Assembly: GCF_004138485.1 (NCBI RefSeq)
Contig: NZ_RYEV01000004.1
Coordinates: 928,803-992,802, forward strand
Origin: Peristeroidobacter soli
Lineage (GTDB): Bacteria; Pseudomonadota; Gammaproteobacteria; Steroidobacterales; Steroidobacteraceae
Reading direction: 5' to 3'
Length of the DNA stretch: 64,000 nucleotides
Below, piece by piece: positions 46,941-55,296 of the stretch. Under the pieces are notes generated by a model. The model saw only the letters and a list, made by a program, of their open reading frames with translations, was not told the origin of the DNA and did no database searches. Positions within the stretch are counted from its first letter, which is position 1; each line of letters begins with the position of its first letter. A program made the position numbers and the translations under genes.

Positions 46941-47972
46941 ATGGTTCGCTGTAGTTGGTACAAGACGCGCTGGCTGATCGGCGCGGGAACGCTCGCGATG
47001 TTCGCAGCTCGGGTTGCGTCCGCCGCGGACGCATCGACGTACACCAATCCCCTGCTGCCCGGCGGCCCCGATCCCTGGATCACCCAGGTGGATGGGGTTT
47101 ATTACTACATGCACACGCTGGGCAATCGGATCGCTCTGTGGCGCACGGACAATATCGCCCACCTTGCGCAGGCAACGCCGCTCGTGGTCTGGACCGCGCC
47201 GACCACCGGCCCGAACGCACACTCCATCTGGGCGCCCGAGCTGCATCGCCTGGATGGCAAATGGTTTCTCTATTACTCAGCGACCGCGAGCGGCTTCACC
47301 GATGACAAACATCGCGCGGTGTTCGTGCTGGAGAACGATGCGGCCGATCCGATGAACACCCACTGGATCGATCGTGGTCGCGTCAACACGGCGCGCCCTG
47401 GCATCGACGGCACGGTGTTCACTCACGCGGGCAAACGTTACTTCGTCTATTCGCCATACACGGAAACGGACACGTCGCTGGCGATCGCGGCAATGAAAAA
47501 TCCCTGGACACTGACCGGCCCTGAAAATGTGATCGCCCGCCCCAATCAGCCGTGGGAACAACAAGGCGGTCGCAAGATCGTCGAGGGTCCGGAATTCCTG
47601 CCCGGCCCCAACGGAGATTTGTTTCTGACCTATTCGGCGAGCGCCTGCTGGTCGGATGGCTATTCGCTGGGACTGTTGCATGCGGCACCGGGCGCCGATC
47701 CGCTCGATCCCGCCGCGTGGAGCAAATCTCCGCGGCCCGTGCTGAAGAGTGCCAACGGCGTGTATGCGACCGGGCACAACGGGTTTTTCATGTCGCCCGA
47801 TGGCAAGGAACATTGGATCATCTATCACGCCAATTCCGCGCCCGATATGAAGTGCACGCAGCAGCGCGCTCCGCACATTCAGCGCTTCGACTGGACCGAC
47901 CAGGGCTGGCCCGACTTCGGCGAACCCGTGGCCGAAGGCGTGCCACTGCCGGTGCCGTCGGGCACGCGCTAA
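46941..47972 (+). CDS. Secreted glycoside hydrolase family 43 enzyme
   Basis: The 343-residue protein starts at ATG 46941, which gives a clean signal peptide ending RVASA-A; ATG 46917 is possible. Catalytic motifs are GGPDPWI (Asp44), GIDGTVF (Asp156) and VEGPEF (Glu215), with SIWAPELH between them. The sequence fits the arabinofuranosidase/arabinanase-like branch of GH43. It is a periplasmic enzyme and differs clearly from the lipoprotein GH43 at 39958. The 3' end overlaps the convergent bluB gene by four bases. Confidence 0.87.
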   Translation: MVRCSWYKTRWLIGAGTLAMFAARVASAADASTYTNPLLPGGPDPWITQVDGVYYYMHTLGNRIALWRTDNIAHLAQATPLVVWTAPTTGPNAHSIWAPELHRLDGKWFLYYSATASGFTDDKHRAVFVLENDAADPMNTHWIDRGRVNTARPGIDGTVFTHAGKRYFVYSPYTETDTSLAIAAMKNPWTLTGPENVIARPNQPWEQQGGRKIVEGPEFLPGPNGDLFLTYSASACWSDGYSLGLLHAAPGADPLDPAAWSKSPRPVLKSANGVYATGHNGFFMSPDGKEHWIIYHANSAPDMKCTQQRAPHIQRFDWTDQGWPDFGEPVAEGVPLPVPSGTR

Positions 47973-48637
47973 CGCGTCTCGGCGGTTTCGTTCCAGCGAT
48001 TGTCGAACACGAACTCCTGAAGCTGCCGGCCGACCGTCCACCCCTCCAATTCGAGCATGGGAGCCGGGTAGAACGCATCGACGTGCCCGAGGCATAGAAT
48101 CGCCACGGGCTTCGCGCCGGCGGGCATGTCGAGCAACCGCGCCAGCGCTTCGGGTTCGAACAAAGAAACCCAGCCCATGCCCAAGCCTTCGGCGCGGGCG
48201 GCGAGCCACAAGTTCTGAATGGCACAGGCCACCGAGGCCAGATCCATTTCCGGCAACGTGCGGCGTCCGAAGATGTGCCGCTCGCGACCATCGGCCAGCG
48301 CGGCGACCAGCACCTCGCCACACTCGAGCACGCCCTGCACTTTCAAGCGCATGAACTCATCGCTACGCTCGCCGAGCGCGGCCGCTGTTGCTACCCGTTC
48401 CCGTTCCACCAGCTCGTGAATTCTCACGCGCAGGGCGCGATCGCTGATTCGAATCAAGCGCCACGGCTGCATCAGCCCCACGCTCGGCGCCCGGTGCGCC
48501 GCGCGCAACAGCCGCCACAACGTCTGCTCGTCGATGGGCTCGCCGTTGAAGTGGCGCATGTCGCGACGTTCGGCGATGGCGCGATACACCGCGTCGCGCT
48601 CGGCATCGCTGAAACGATTTTTGGCTGAGTTGCTCAC
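47969..48637 (-). CDS. bluB: 5,6-dimethylbenzimidazole synthase
   Basis: The 222-residue flavoenzyme of the nitroreductase fold carries BluB-specific segments: AERRDMRHF, APSVGLMQPWR, HIFGRRTLPEMDLAS and AIQNLWLAARAEGLGMGWVSLF. BluB breaks down reduced FMN with oxygen to give the lower ligand of cobalamin. Start is GTG 48637. Here it lies near a B12-dependent mutase operon that also encodes a cobalamin adenosyltransferase. The 18-bp element found before that operon lies 82 bases upstream of bluB, in the same orientation. Co-regulation of B12 supply and demand is inferred. Confidence 0.9.
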   Translation of the reverse strand: MSNSAKNRFSDAERDAVYRAIAERRDMRHFNGEPIDEQTLWRLLRAAHRAPSVGLMQPWRLIRISDRALRVRIHELVERERVATAAALGERSDEFMRLKVQGVLECGEVLVAALADGRERHIFGRRTLPEMDLASVACAIQNLWLAARAEGLGMGWVSLFEPEALARLLDMPAGAKPVAILCLGHVDAFYPAPMLELEGWTVGRQLQEFVFDNRWNETAETR

Positions 48638-48719
48638 GAAATCATTCTACCTGCGCAGCAGGACGCCTCGCTCGCGCGATCCCCAGATTTCATTCTAGTG
48701 AGGCCCGAATCCCCACGAA

Positions 48720-48737
48720 AACTAATAGCTCTAATAC
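48720..48737. promoter_or_regulatory. 18-bp regulatory element between bluB and the LysR gene
   Basis: AACTAATAGCTCTAATAC is identical to 59003-59020 upstream of the mutase operon. It contains two direct CTAATA copies spaced by GCT. It lies 82 bases before bluB and 18 bases before the LysR gene, in the position of a LysR autoregulatory site. Confidence 0.6.
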
Positions 48738-48755
48738 ACGCAATAAAGTAGCCTA

Positions 48756-49619
48756 ATGTCCATGACCACCCAGCTCGACATCGATCTGCTGAGAAATTTC
48801 GCAGCCATCGCTGAAGCCGGCGTCATGAGCCGGGCCGCGGACCGGGTGGGACGAACCCAGGCGGCATTGAGCCAGCAGGTGAAACGGCTCGAGATCGCCG
48901 TTCAGCAGACGCTGATGATCCGAACGGGTCGGGGCATCACGCTGACCTTGCAGGGTGAGCGCCTGCTCCAGCACGCACAGAAGATTCTCCGCACCCACGA
49001 TGAGGCGGTCGCGGAGCTGATGGGCGTGAGCCTGTCGGGCAACGTGCGGTTCGGCTGTCCCGACGATTACGCGAGAGTGTTTCTTCCGCCGCTGCTACAG
49101 AGCTTTTCCCAGCAGCACCCGCAGGTGTTCGTCGAAGTGATTTGCGCCCCGACGCCACGGTTGCTGGAGCAGCTCGACGATCAGGCTTTGGATATCGCGA
49201 TCGTGTCCATGCCCGACAGTCCACAGCGCGATCAGTTCTTGCGTCGCGAGCCGTTCGTCTGGGTGTGCGCCAAAGGCAGCACTGCCTATACGCTCGATCC
49301 GATACAACTGGCGCTGTCGGATGTCGATACCCTCGATCACCAGGCCGCAACGTCGCGCCTCGACAAGATCGGGCGCAGCTATCGCGTCGCTTACGCGAGC
49401 GGCAGCATGACGGGGCTGACGGCCGTGGTCCGCTCCGGCCAGGCGATCACGGTGCTGACTCAAACCGCCGTGCCGCCGGATCTTCAGGTGATTCCCCTCT
49501 CCACCGGCCTGCCCAAACTTCCTTCGGTGGGCATCACGGTCAAGACCGGCCGCAGCAAGTCATCGAGGCTGCTCAAGAGCTTCGAAACTCACATCCGCTC
49601 GGTCCTGCCGACGCTCTAG
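48756..49619 (+). CDS. LysR-family transcriptional regulator
   Basis: The 287-residue protein has an N-terminal winged helix (DIDLLRNFAAIAEAGVMSRAADRVGRTQAALSQQVKRLE) and a ligand domain beginning GNVRFGCPDDYARVFLPPLL and ending at SSRLLKSFE. It is divergent from bluB with a shared 118-bp promoter region. That region contains an 18-bp element repeated exactly before the acyl-CoA mutase operon 10 kb away. It is therefore the best candidate regulator of both. A second in-frame ATG lies at 48762. The DUF1289 gene follows by 8 bases. Confidence 0.9.
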   Translation: MSMTTQLDIDLLRNFAAIAEAGVMSRAADRVGRTQAALSQQVKRLEIAVQQTLMIRTGRGITLTLQGERLLQHAQKILRTHDEAVAELMGVSLSGNVRFGCPDDYARVFLPPLLQSFSQQHPQVFVEVICAPTPRLLEQLDDQALDIAIVSMPDSPQRDQFLRREPFVWVCAKGSTAYTLDPIQLALSDVDTLDHQAATSRLDKIGRSYRVAYASGSMTGLTAVVRSGQAITVLTQTAVPPDLQVIPLSTGLPKLPSVGITVKTGRSKSSRLLKSFETHIRSVLPTL

Positions 49620-49627
49620 GGCCTAGA

Positions 49628-49819
49628 ATGTCCCAGCCCGTCCCGCTTTCGCCGTGCGTCGGCATCTGCACGCTCGATCGCAGCAACAACACGTGCATCG
49701 GTTGCGGCCGCCTGCTCTCTGAAATCGCCGCCTGGTCGCGCATGACCGACGAAGAGCGAACCACCGTGTGTCGGCTCGCCGCCGCGCGCCTCGATCGGCA
49801 ACGCCGAACAAACAAATAG
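49628..49819 (+). CDS. DUF1289 small cysteine-motif protein
   Basis: This 63-residue protein begins at ATG 49628, eight bases after the LysR stop. It has the DUF1289 pattern PCVGICTLDRSNNTCIGCGR (four cysteines, C-x3-C and C-x2-C) followed by a helical EIAAWSRMTDEER segment. A metal site is likely from the cysteines. Function is unknown. It is probably cotranscribed with the LysR gene. Confidence 0.85.
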   Translation: MSQPVPLSPCVGICTLDRSNNTCIGCGRLLSEIAAWSRMTDEERTTVCRLAAARLDRQRRTNK

Positions 49820-49918
49820 TCCACGCCCCCAACCTTCCCCGGCCGGGTGATAACGGCACCTGATACTCGGCATAAGATCTCTTAAATCCGGCCGCGCAAC
49901 GAGCTGCTATAGAGTTTC

Positions 49919-49944
49919 GTCGCAGAACATTCAAATACTGCGAC
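49919..49944 (+). promoter_or_regulatory. Inverted repeat in the leader of the CocE hydrolase gene
   Basis: GTCGCAG and CTGCGAC form a perfect 7-bp inverted repeat with a 12-base AT-rich loop, ending 18 bases before the ATG at 49963 and just before the GGAGG ribosome site. It could be an operator or an mRNA hairpin that affects ribosome access. Confidence 0.35.
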
Positions 49945-49962
49945 TTTCCGGAGGTTGGATCG

Positions 49963-51879
49963 ATGCGAGCTCCCCACAAGGCCACGCTCCTGGCGCTGGC
50001 CATCGCCGCGTGCTTGCCGGCGTCGGCACAGAACACGCACTACAAGGATTGGGCCGAGATCGAGGCCGATCTGGTCGACAAGAAAATGCTTCACCGGCCG
50101 GTGCCGATGCGAGACGGCGTGCAGTTGGACGCCAGCATCTACCTGCCCAAAGGCAAGGGACCGTTCCCAGTGGTGCTGTACCGCTCACCCTACCTGCCGG
50201 ACATGTTCTTCACGCCCGGCGTAATGCCCTTGAACGATCTGAATGCCGTGCTGCTCGAGAACGGCTATGCCCTCGTCCACTCGAATGAGCGCGGACGTTA
50301 TTGGTCCGGTGGCGAGTATGAGTACCTGGCGAACGCCGGCGAAGACGGTTACGACACCATCGATTGGATCTCGAAGCAGCCCTGGTCCAACGGCAAGGTC
50401 GGCACCTACGGCTGCTCCTCCACCGCCGAGAACCAGCTCAAGCTCAACACCGCCGCTCATCCGGCGCACGCCGCTGCCATCGCATTGGGGCCAGGCGCCG
50501 GCATTGGCAAGATCGGTCCCTACAGCGAACAGGGCAACACCTTCCGTGGCGGAGCGCTGCAATTGCTGTTCGCATCCTGGTACCGCGGACTCATTTTCTA
50601 CGGCAAGTACGGCGACCCGCGTCCCCAATATCCCGCCGATCTGACCGTTGAACAACGCGAACGCCTCGGCGAGACCTTCCGTCTTCATCCGAATCGCGGC
50701 GACTTCAGCACGTCACCGGGCTTCGACTACGACAAGTACTTCCGCTCTCTTCCCGTTCGCGACCTCAACAAGGCCGCCAACGGGCCGGTCACGGATTGGG
50801 ACCGGTTCTCCGCTCGCACGCCCAGCGATCCCGCCTGGAAAGACATCGCGCTCTCCAACGAAGGCGACAAGTTCGGCGTACCCATGCTCTGGGGCTTCAC
50901 CTGGTACGACATCGGTGTCGCCCCCAACGTCGCGCTCTACAACTACGCTCGCGACAACACATCGACAGACCGCGCGCGTGGTGCTCAACAGATGTTCATC
51001 GGGCCCACGTCACATTGCATGATGGGTGCCGAGAAGAAACAGACGCTCGTCGGTGAACGCAATGTCGGCGACGCCCGCTACGACTACACCGCCCGCTACC
51101 TGGAGTGGTTCGACTACTGGCTCAAGGGCATTCGCAACAACGCGCTCCAGCGCCCCAAGGTGGACTACTACCAGATGGGCGCGAACAAATGGGTCAGCAG
51201 CGACACCTTTCCGCTGAAGGGCACGAAGTACGTCGATATGTATCTGACCAGCGAAGGCCGCGCCAACACGCTGTACGGCGACGGCACGCTGAGCTTCGAT
51301 CGCCCCAAGAAAGCAGCCGCGGATACGTTTGTCTACGATCCCTTGCGACCGGTGCAGACCTATGGCGGTGGCGCCTGCTGCATGGGAACGGTCAAAGCCA
51401 CGGGCTCGTTCGATCAATCGACGCTCGAAATGCGCAACGACATCCTGGTCTACAACAGCCCCGTGCTGGACAAGGACCTGACCGTCGCCGGCTTCATCGA
51501 GATCGATCTCTACGTCTCCTCCGACGCCAAGGACACCGACTTCACGCTGAAGCTCATCGACGTGGATGCCGACGGCGTGGCGTACAACCTGGACGACAAC
51601 ATCCTGCGAGCCCGATATCGCAACGGCTACGACAAGCAGGTGTTCATGAAGAACGGCGAAGTCTACAAGCTGAGCTTCGCGCCCATGATCACCGCCAACA
51701 CGTTCAAGAAAGGCCATCGCGTGCGACTGGAAGTGTCCTCCAGCAACTTCCCGCGCTACGACCGCAACCTCAACACGGGCGGCAACAACTTCGATGAGTC
51801 GAAGGCAGCGGTGGCACGCAACAGCGTCCACCACTCCGATAAGTACCTGTCGCGGATCCGGCTGCCGGTCTCGCCCTGA
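49963..51879 (+). CDS. CocE/NonD (S15-like) family hydrolase
   Basis: The 638-residue secreted protein has a signal peptide ending PASAQ. The alpha/beta-hydrolase domain begins MRDGVQLDASIYLPKG, with RGRYWSGGEYEY and WISKQPWSNGKVGTYG. The C-terminal jelly-roll domain (VYNSPVLDKDLTVAGFIEIDLYVSSDAKDTDF, KGHRVRLEVSSSNFPRYDRN) is diagnostic for the family. The nucleophile elbow reads YGCSSTAENQ instead of the usual G-x-S-Y-x-G, so activity or specificity may differ. Known relatives are Xaa-Pro dipeptidyl peptidases, cocaine esterase and alpha-amino-acid ester hydrolases. Good GGAGG site. It lies between the LysR regulator and the permease of the B12 operon. Confidence 0.88.
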   Translation: MRAPHKATLLALAIAACLPASAQNTHYKDWAEIEADLVDKKMLHRPVPMRDGVQLDASIYLPKGKGPFPVVLYRSPYLPDMFFTPGVMPLNDLNAVLLENGYALVHSNERGRYWSGGEYEYLANAGEDGYDTIDWISKQPWSNGKVGTYGCSSTAENQLKLNTAAHPAHAAAIALGPGAGIGKIGPYSEQGNTFRGGALQLLFASWYRGLIFYGKYGDPRPQYPADLTVEQRERLGETFRLHPNRGDFSTSPGFDYDKYFRSLPVRDLNKAANGPVTDWDRFSARTPSDPAWKDIALSNEGDKFGVPMLWGFTWYDIGVAPNVALYNYARDNTSTDRARGAQQMFIGPTSHCMMGAEKKQTLVGERNVGDARYDYTARYLEWFDYWLKGIRNNALQRPKVDYYQMGANKWVSSDTFPLKGTKYVDMYLTSEGRANTLYGDGTLSFDRPKKAAADTFVYDPLRPVQTYGGGACCMGTVKATGSFDQSTLEMRNDILVYNSPVLDKDLTVAGFIEIDLYVSSDAKDTDFTLKLIDVDADGVAYNLDDNILRARYRNGYDKQVFMKNGEVYKLSFAPMITANTFKKGHRVRLEVSSSNFPRYDRNLNTGGNNFDESKAAVARNSVHHSDKYLSRIRLPVSP

Positions 51880-51882
51880 CCG

Positions 51883-53292
51883 TCACTGCTTGCCGAGCGG
51901 ACTGCGACGGTAGCCGTAGAGGAAATAAACTACGGCGCCGATCGCAGTCCAGATCGCGAACCGGCCCTGAGCCAGCTTCGGCAGACTCGAGAACAGATAC
52001 AGGCACCCGGCCACGGCCAACGGCCCGACCAGCCACAGCGTCGGACAGCGAAACGGCCGATGACGATCGGGCTGCGCACGACGCAGCACCATCACCGAGA
52101 TGCTCACGACGACGAACGCGAACAACGTGCCGGTGTTGGACAGCTCAGCAATTTCGTCGACGGAGAACAGCCCCGACACCACTGCGACGAACACGCCGGT
52201 CACAATCGTAATGATGTGCGGCGTGCGAAAACGAGGATGCACCGTGCTCAGTCTCTCCGGCAGCAAGCCGTCGCGGGACATCACGAACAGGATGCGCGTC
52301 TGCGCGAAGACCATCATCAGGACCACAGTGGGCAATGCGACGATGGCCGCCAGCGCCACGAGATTGCCCACGGTTGGGAAGCCTAATGAGCGCAGGATCG
52401 ACGCCAGCGGCTCAGTGTTGCCAGCCAGCTCCAGGTAAGACGTGGTGCCCACCGCGCCCGCGGCCACCAGCACATACACCGTCGTGCAGATCACCAACGA
52501 GCCGATCAATCCAATCGGCACGTTTCGATTCGGATCGCGCGTCTCCTCCGCGGCCGTCGACACGGCATCGAAGCCAATGTAGGCAAAGAAGATCAGCGCC
52601 GCTGCGGCCATCACGCCCTTGGCGACACCGCCCTCCTCGGTCGTGCCGAATCCATAAGGCATGAAGGGCTGGAAGTTGGCCCAGTCGATCCGGGGCACGG
52701 CGATGAAGATGAACGCGCCGAGCGCCAGCATCTTCACGAACACGAGCGCGGTCGTGAAGTAGACGCTCTCACGCGTGCCGACGATGAGCAGTCCGGTCAC
52801 TGTCAGCGTGGCAGTCACGGCGATGAGATTCACGCCGCCGCCTTCGACGGCAAACACTCCGGCCTTCAGAGCCAGCGGTATCTCGATGCCCATGCTTTGG
52901 AGCAATCCGGTCATGTAGCCGGACCAGCCCACCGCCACGGCCGCGCCCGCGACCGCATACTCCAATATGAGATTCCAGCCGACCAGCCAGGCGACCAACT
53001 CTCCGATCACTACATAGGAATAGGTATAAGCGCTGCCCGCGACCGGCACCATCGCCGCCAGCTCGGCATAAGCCAGCGCGGCGAACGCGCACACAGTCGC
53101 CGCAATCACGAAGGACAACAACAGACCCGGCCCGGCTCGCTCCGCGCCCACCGCGGTGAGAACGAAGATGCCCGTGCCGATGACCGCACCGACGCCGAGC
53201 AACATCAGTTGTATGGGACCGAGCGTCCGCTCCAGACCTTTGCGCTCAGCGCTCTCGATACAGGCTTCAACAGGCTTGATTCGCCGATTCAT
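51883..53292 (-). CDS. APC-family amino acid permease
   Basis: The 469-residue inner-membrane protein has about 12 hydrophobic segments and APC/CAT-type motifs: LGVGAVIGTGIFVLTAVGA, MVPVAGSAYTYSYV, FFAYIGFDAVSTAAEETRDPNRNVP and VMSRDGLLPERLSTVHPRFRTPH. It imports amino acids by cation coupling; the exact substrate is not predictable. It follows the adenosyltransferase gene by 70 bases on the same strand with no terminator in between. It is thus probably the last gene of the mutase operon, which suggests that the pathway substrate is an amino acid. It is convergent with the CocE gene, three bases apart. Confidence 0.9.
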   Translation of the reverse strand: MNRRIKPVEACIESAERKGLERTLGPIQLMLLGVGAVIGTGIFVLTAVGAERAGPGLLLSFVIAATVCAFAALAYAELAAMVPVAGSAYTYSYVVIGELVAWLVGWNLILEYAVAGAAVAVGWSGYMTGLLQSMGIEIPLALKAGVFAVEGGGVNLIAVTATLTVTGLLIVGTRESVYFTTALVFVKMLALGAFIFIAVPRIDWANFQPFMPYGFGTTEEGGVAKGVMAAAALIFFAYIGFDAVSTAAEETRDPNRNVPIGLIGSLVICTTVYVLVAAGAVGTTSYLELAGNTEPLASILRSLGFPTVGNLVALAAIVALPTVVLMMVFAQTRILFVMSRDGLLPERLSTVHPRFRTPHIITIVTGVFVAVVSGLFSVDEIAELSNTGTLFAFVVVSISVMVLRRAQPDRHRPFRCPTLWLVGPLAVAGCLYLFSSLPKLAQGRFAIWTAIGAVVYFLYGYRRSPLGKQ

Positions 53293-53362
53293 AGGATCCC
53301 CGAGTCATAGTGGTCCCCCGGCTACAGATGCCGCTGCTGAAATCGGTGGCTGGGGCGGGTTG

Positions 53363-53941
53363 TTATCGTTTGCGGTCGTGCCGCCACAGCACTTCCGAGC
53401 CATGCTCGTGACGAGCCAGCACGCGCGCGATCACGAACAGCAGGTCCGAAAGTCGATTCAGATAGCGCGCCGCTTCGGAATTGACGTTTTCCGGTGGCGA
53501 CGGCGCTGATGTCTCCAGCGTGATCAACGTCCACACGCGGCGCTCCGCTCGACGCGCAATCGTGCGTGCCACGTGACACGCCGCCGCCATCGGCCCACCG
53601 CCGGGCAATATGAAATCCTTCAGCGGCGGCAATGGCTGGTTGAACGCATCCAGCTCCTGCTCGAGTCGTTCAACTTGCGGCGCGGTGATGGCGCGACTGC
53701 CTGGAATGCACAGCTCGCCGCCCAGATCGAACAGTTCGTGCTGAACCTCGGTGAGACAGGAACTCACTGCCGCCGGCAGCGCCGGATAGGCGAGCAACAC
53801 ACCGATCGAGCTGTTGAGCTCATCGACGGCGCCATACGCTTCGACGCGCTCGTGATCCTTCGCCACGCGCTGCCCGTCACCGAGGCCGGTCGTGCCATCG
53901 TCGCCGGTACGCGTATAGATCTTGCTCAGACGATTTCCCAT
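53363..53941 (-). CDS. Cob(I)alamin adenosyltransferase, PduO/MMAB type
   Basis: The 192-residue protein starts at ATG 53941; the frame runs on upstream to 53992 but overlaps meaB. Family signatures are YTRTGDDGTTGLGDGQRV (ATP binding), RVEAYGAVDELNSSIGVLLA, FILPGGGPMAAACHVART and RRAERRVWTL. It makes adenosylcobalamin, the cofactor of the mutase encoded upstream in the same operon, and can load it directly onto such mutases. Ten bases separate it from meaB. Confidence 0.92.
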   Translation of the reverse strand: MGNRLSKIYTRTGDDGTTGLGDGQRVAKDHERVEAYGAVDELNSSIGVLLAYPALPAAVSSCLTEVQHELFDLGGELCIPGSRAITAPQVERLEQELDAFNQPLPPLKDFILPGGGPMAAACHVARTIARRAERRVWTLITLETSAPSPPENVNSEAARYLNRLSDLLFVIARVLARHEHGSEVLWRHDRKR

Positions 53942-53951
53942 ATGTGCGCCT

Positions 53952-54902
53952 TCAGCCCTTGGCTTCGGGCCCGAGCAACTCGTCCACTGCACCGTAGGGA
54001 TCGAGCCGCTTGCTCACGACCTGGGACACCACGTCCTCGATCTGTTTCGGATCCATGCGACGCTCCAGCTCTCGTAGCACGCGCTCGCGCATCAGTGCCT
54101 GGATCTCGGTTCGCATCGCGTCCGCGTTGCGTCTCTGGGCCTCGCCGCTCTGATTCGCCCATTCCCGATGTTTCCGGACCGCGCCCATCAGATCTTCGAT
54201 GCCGGTGCCCAGATTCGAGGACGTCTTGATCACCGGCGTGCGCCAGTCATTGCGCGGCGTGCCCAGATTCAACATCTGCATCAGGTCTTTCACGGCTTCA
54301 TCCGCACCGGGACGATCCGCCTTGTTGACGACCAGCAGGTCGGCGATTTCGATGATGCCGGCCTTGATCGCCTGGATGTCGTCACCGGCGCCGGGAATGG
54401 TCAGCAAGCAGACGGTATCGACGACGCGCACGACGTCGATCTCCTGCTGACCGACACCCACTGTCTCCACCAGGATGACGTCGAATCCCATCGCATCGAG
54501 CACGCTGACCACGCGACGGGTGGCACGCGACAATCCGCCCGACTGACCGCGATTGGACATGCTTCGAATGAAGACGCCCTTGTCGAGATACTGCTCGCGC
54601 ATCCGAATCCGATCACCGAGGATCGCGCCGCCGGTGTAAGGGCTCGATGGATCGACGGCGACGACAGCAACCCGCGGCACCGTCTTTCGATAGGCCGCCG
54701 TGAGCGATGACACCAGCGTGCTCTTACCCGCGCCCGGCGGCCCGGTGAAGCCGACCTTGAGCGCCCGCCCCGTCTGTGGATACGTGGCGCGAATGACTTC
54801 GGTCGCGCCCGGCTCGTCGTTCTCGACGATGGACAACAGCCTCGCGATCGCTGCGGTATGCCCCGCACGCGCGGCCGTCAGCAATTCGGAGACCGTCTTC
54901 AT
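53952..54902 (-). CDS. meaB: Mutase-associated G-protein chaperone MeaB
   Basis: The 316-residue protein starts at ATG 54902, overlapping the hotdog gene stop (ATGA). It has the Walker A motif GFTGPPGAGKSTL, AVDPSSPYTGGAILGDRIRM, VETVGVGQQEIDV, the NKAD specificity motif and a C-terminal dimerisation region (ELERRMDPKQIEDVVSQVV). MeaB protects and reactivates adenosylcobalamin-dependent acyl-CoA mutases at the cost of GTP. Its presence supports an active carbon-skeleton mutase in this operon. Confidence 0.95.
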   Translation of the reverse strand: MKTVSELLTAARAGHTAAIARLLSIVENDEPGATEVIRATYPQTGRALKVGFTGPPGAGKSTLVSSLTAAYRKTVPRVAVVAVDPSSPYTGGAILGDRIRMREQYLDKGVFIRSMSNRGQSGGLSRATRRVVSVLDAMGFDVILVETVGVGQQEIDVVRVVDTVCLLTIPGAGDDIQAIKAGIIEIADLLVVNKADRPGADEAVKDLMQMLNLGTPRNDWRTPVIKTSSNLGTGIEDLMGAVRKHREWANQSGEAQRRNADAMRTEIQALMRERVLRELERRMDPKQIEDVVSQVVSKRLDPYGAVDELLGPEAKG

Positions 54903-55282
54903 TTCTTGACCGCGCGCTGCTTCGGTACCGGAACCACGGCCACACAATTCGCCTTGACCACGAGCAGCGGCTCGGCGAGCACATCAGCGGCCGAATCTTC
55001 CGGGTTCACCAGTTGCACGATCTTGTGAGCCGTGCACTCGAGCTTGCGCGAGGAATTGCCGGTAGACACGAGCTTCGCCCGGATTTCGAGAAAGTCGCCG
55101 CTGCGCACGGGCGCGAGAAACTCGGCATTCATCGTGCGCATCAGGCCTTCGTCGCCGTCGTTGTGAATCAACACTTCGGTGACGGCATCGCTCATCAGCT
55201 GCAGGATTCTGGCGCCGTCGACCAGGCCGCCGGCGTAGTGGCCATCGGCCGTGGACAGGCGCAAACGAATCAGACTTTGCAT
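54899..55282 (-). CDS. Hotdog-fold beta-aminoacyl-CoA ammonia lyase-like protein (Kal type)
   Basis: The 127-residue protein starts at ATG 55282 (MQSLIRLRLS). It closely follows the pattern I know for 3-aminobutyryl-CoA ammonia lyase (Kal) of lysine fermenters: HYAGGLVDGARILQL, TEVLIHNDGDEGLM, EFLAPVRSGDFLEI, GNSSRKLE and DSAADVLAEPLLV. Length also matches (about 125-130). Kal removes ammonia from 3-aminobutyryl-CoA to give crotonyl-CoA. The organism is not a lysine fermenter by its gene content here: no lysine aminomutase or Kce gene is present. The substrate is therefore probably supplied by the mutase in the same operon. A thioesterase-like role is the alternative. Confidence 0.75.
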   Translation of the reverse strand: MQSLIRLRLSTADGHYAGGLVDGARILQLMSDAVTEVLIHNDGDEGLMRTMNAEFLAPVRSGDFLEIRAKLVSTGNSSRKLECTAHKIVQLVNPEDSAADVLAEPLLVVKANCVAVVPVPKQRAVKK

Positions 55283-55296
55283 CGAAACCTCTGGAG

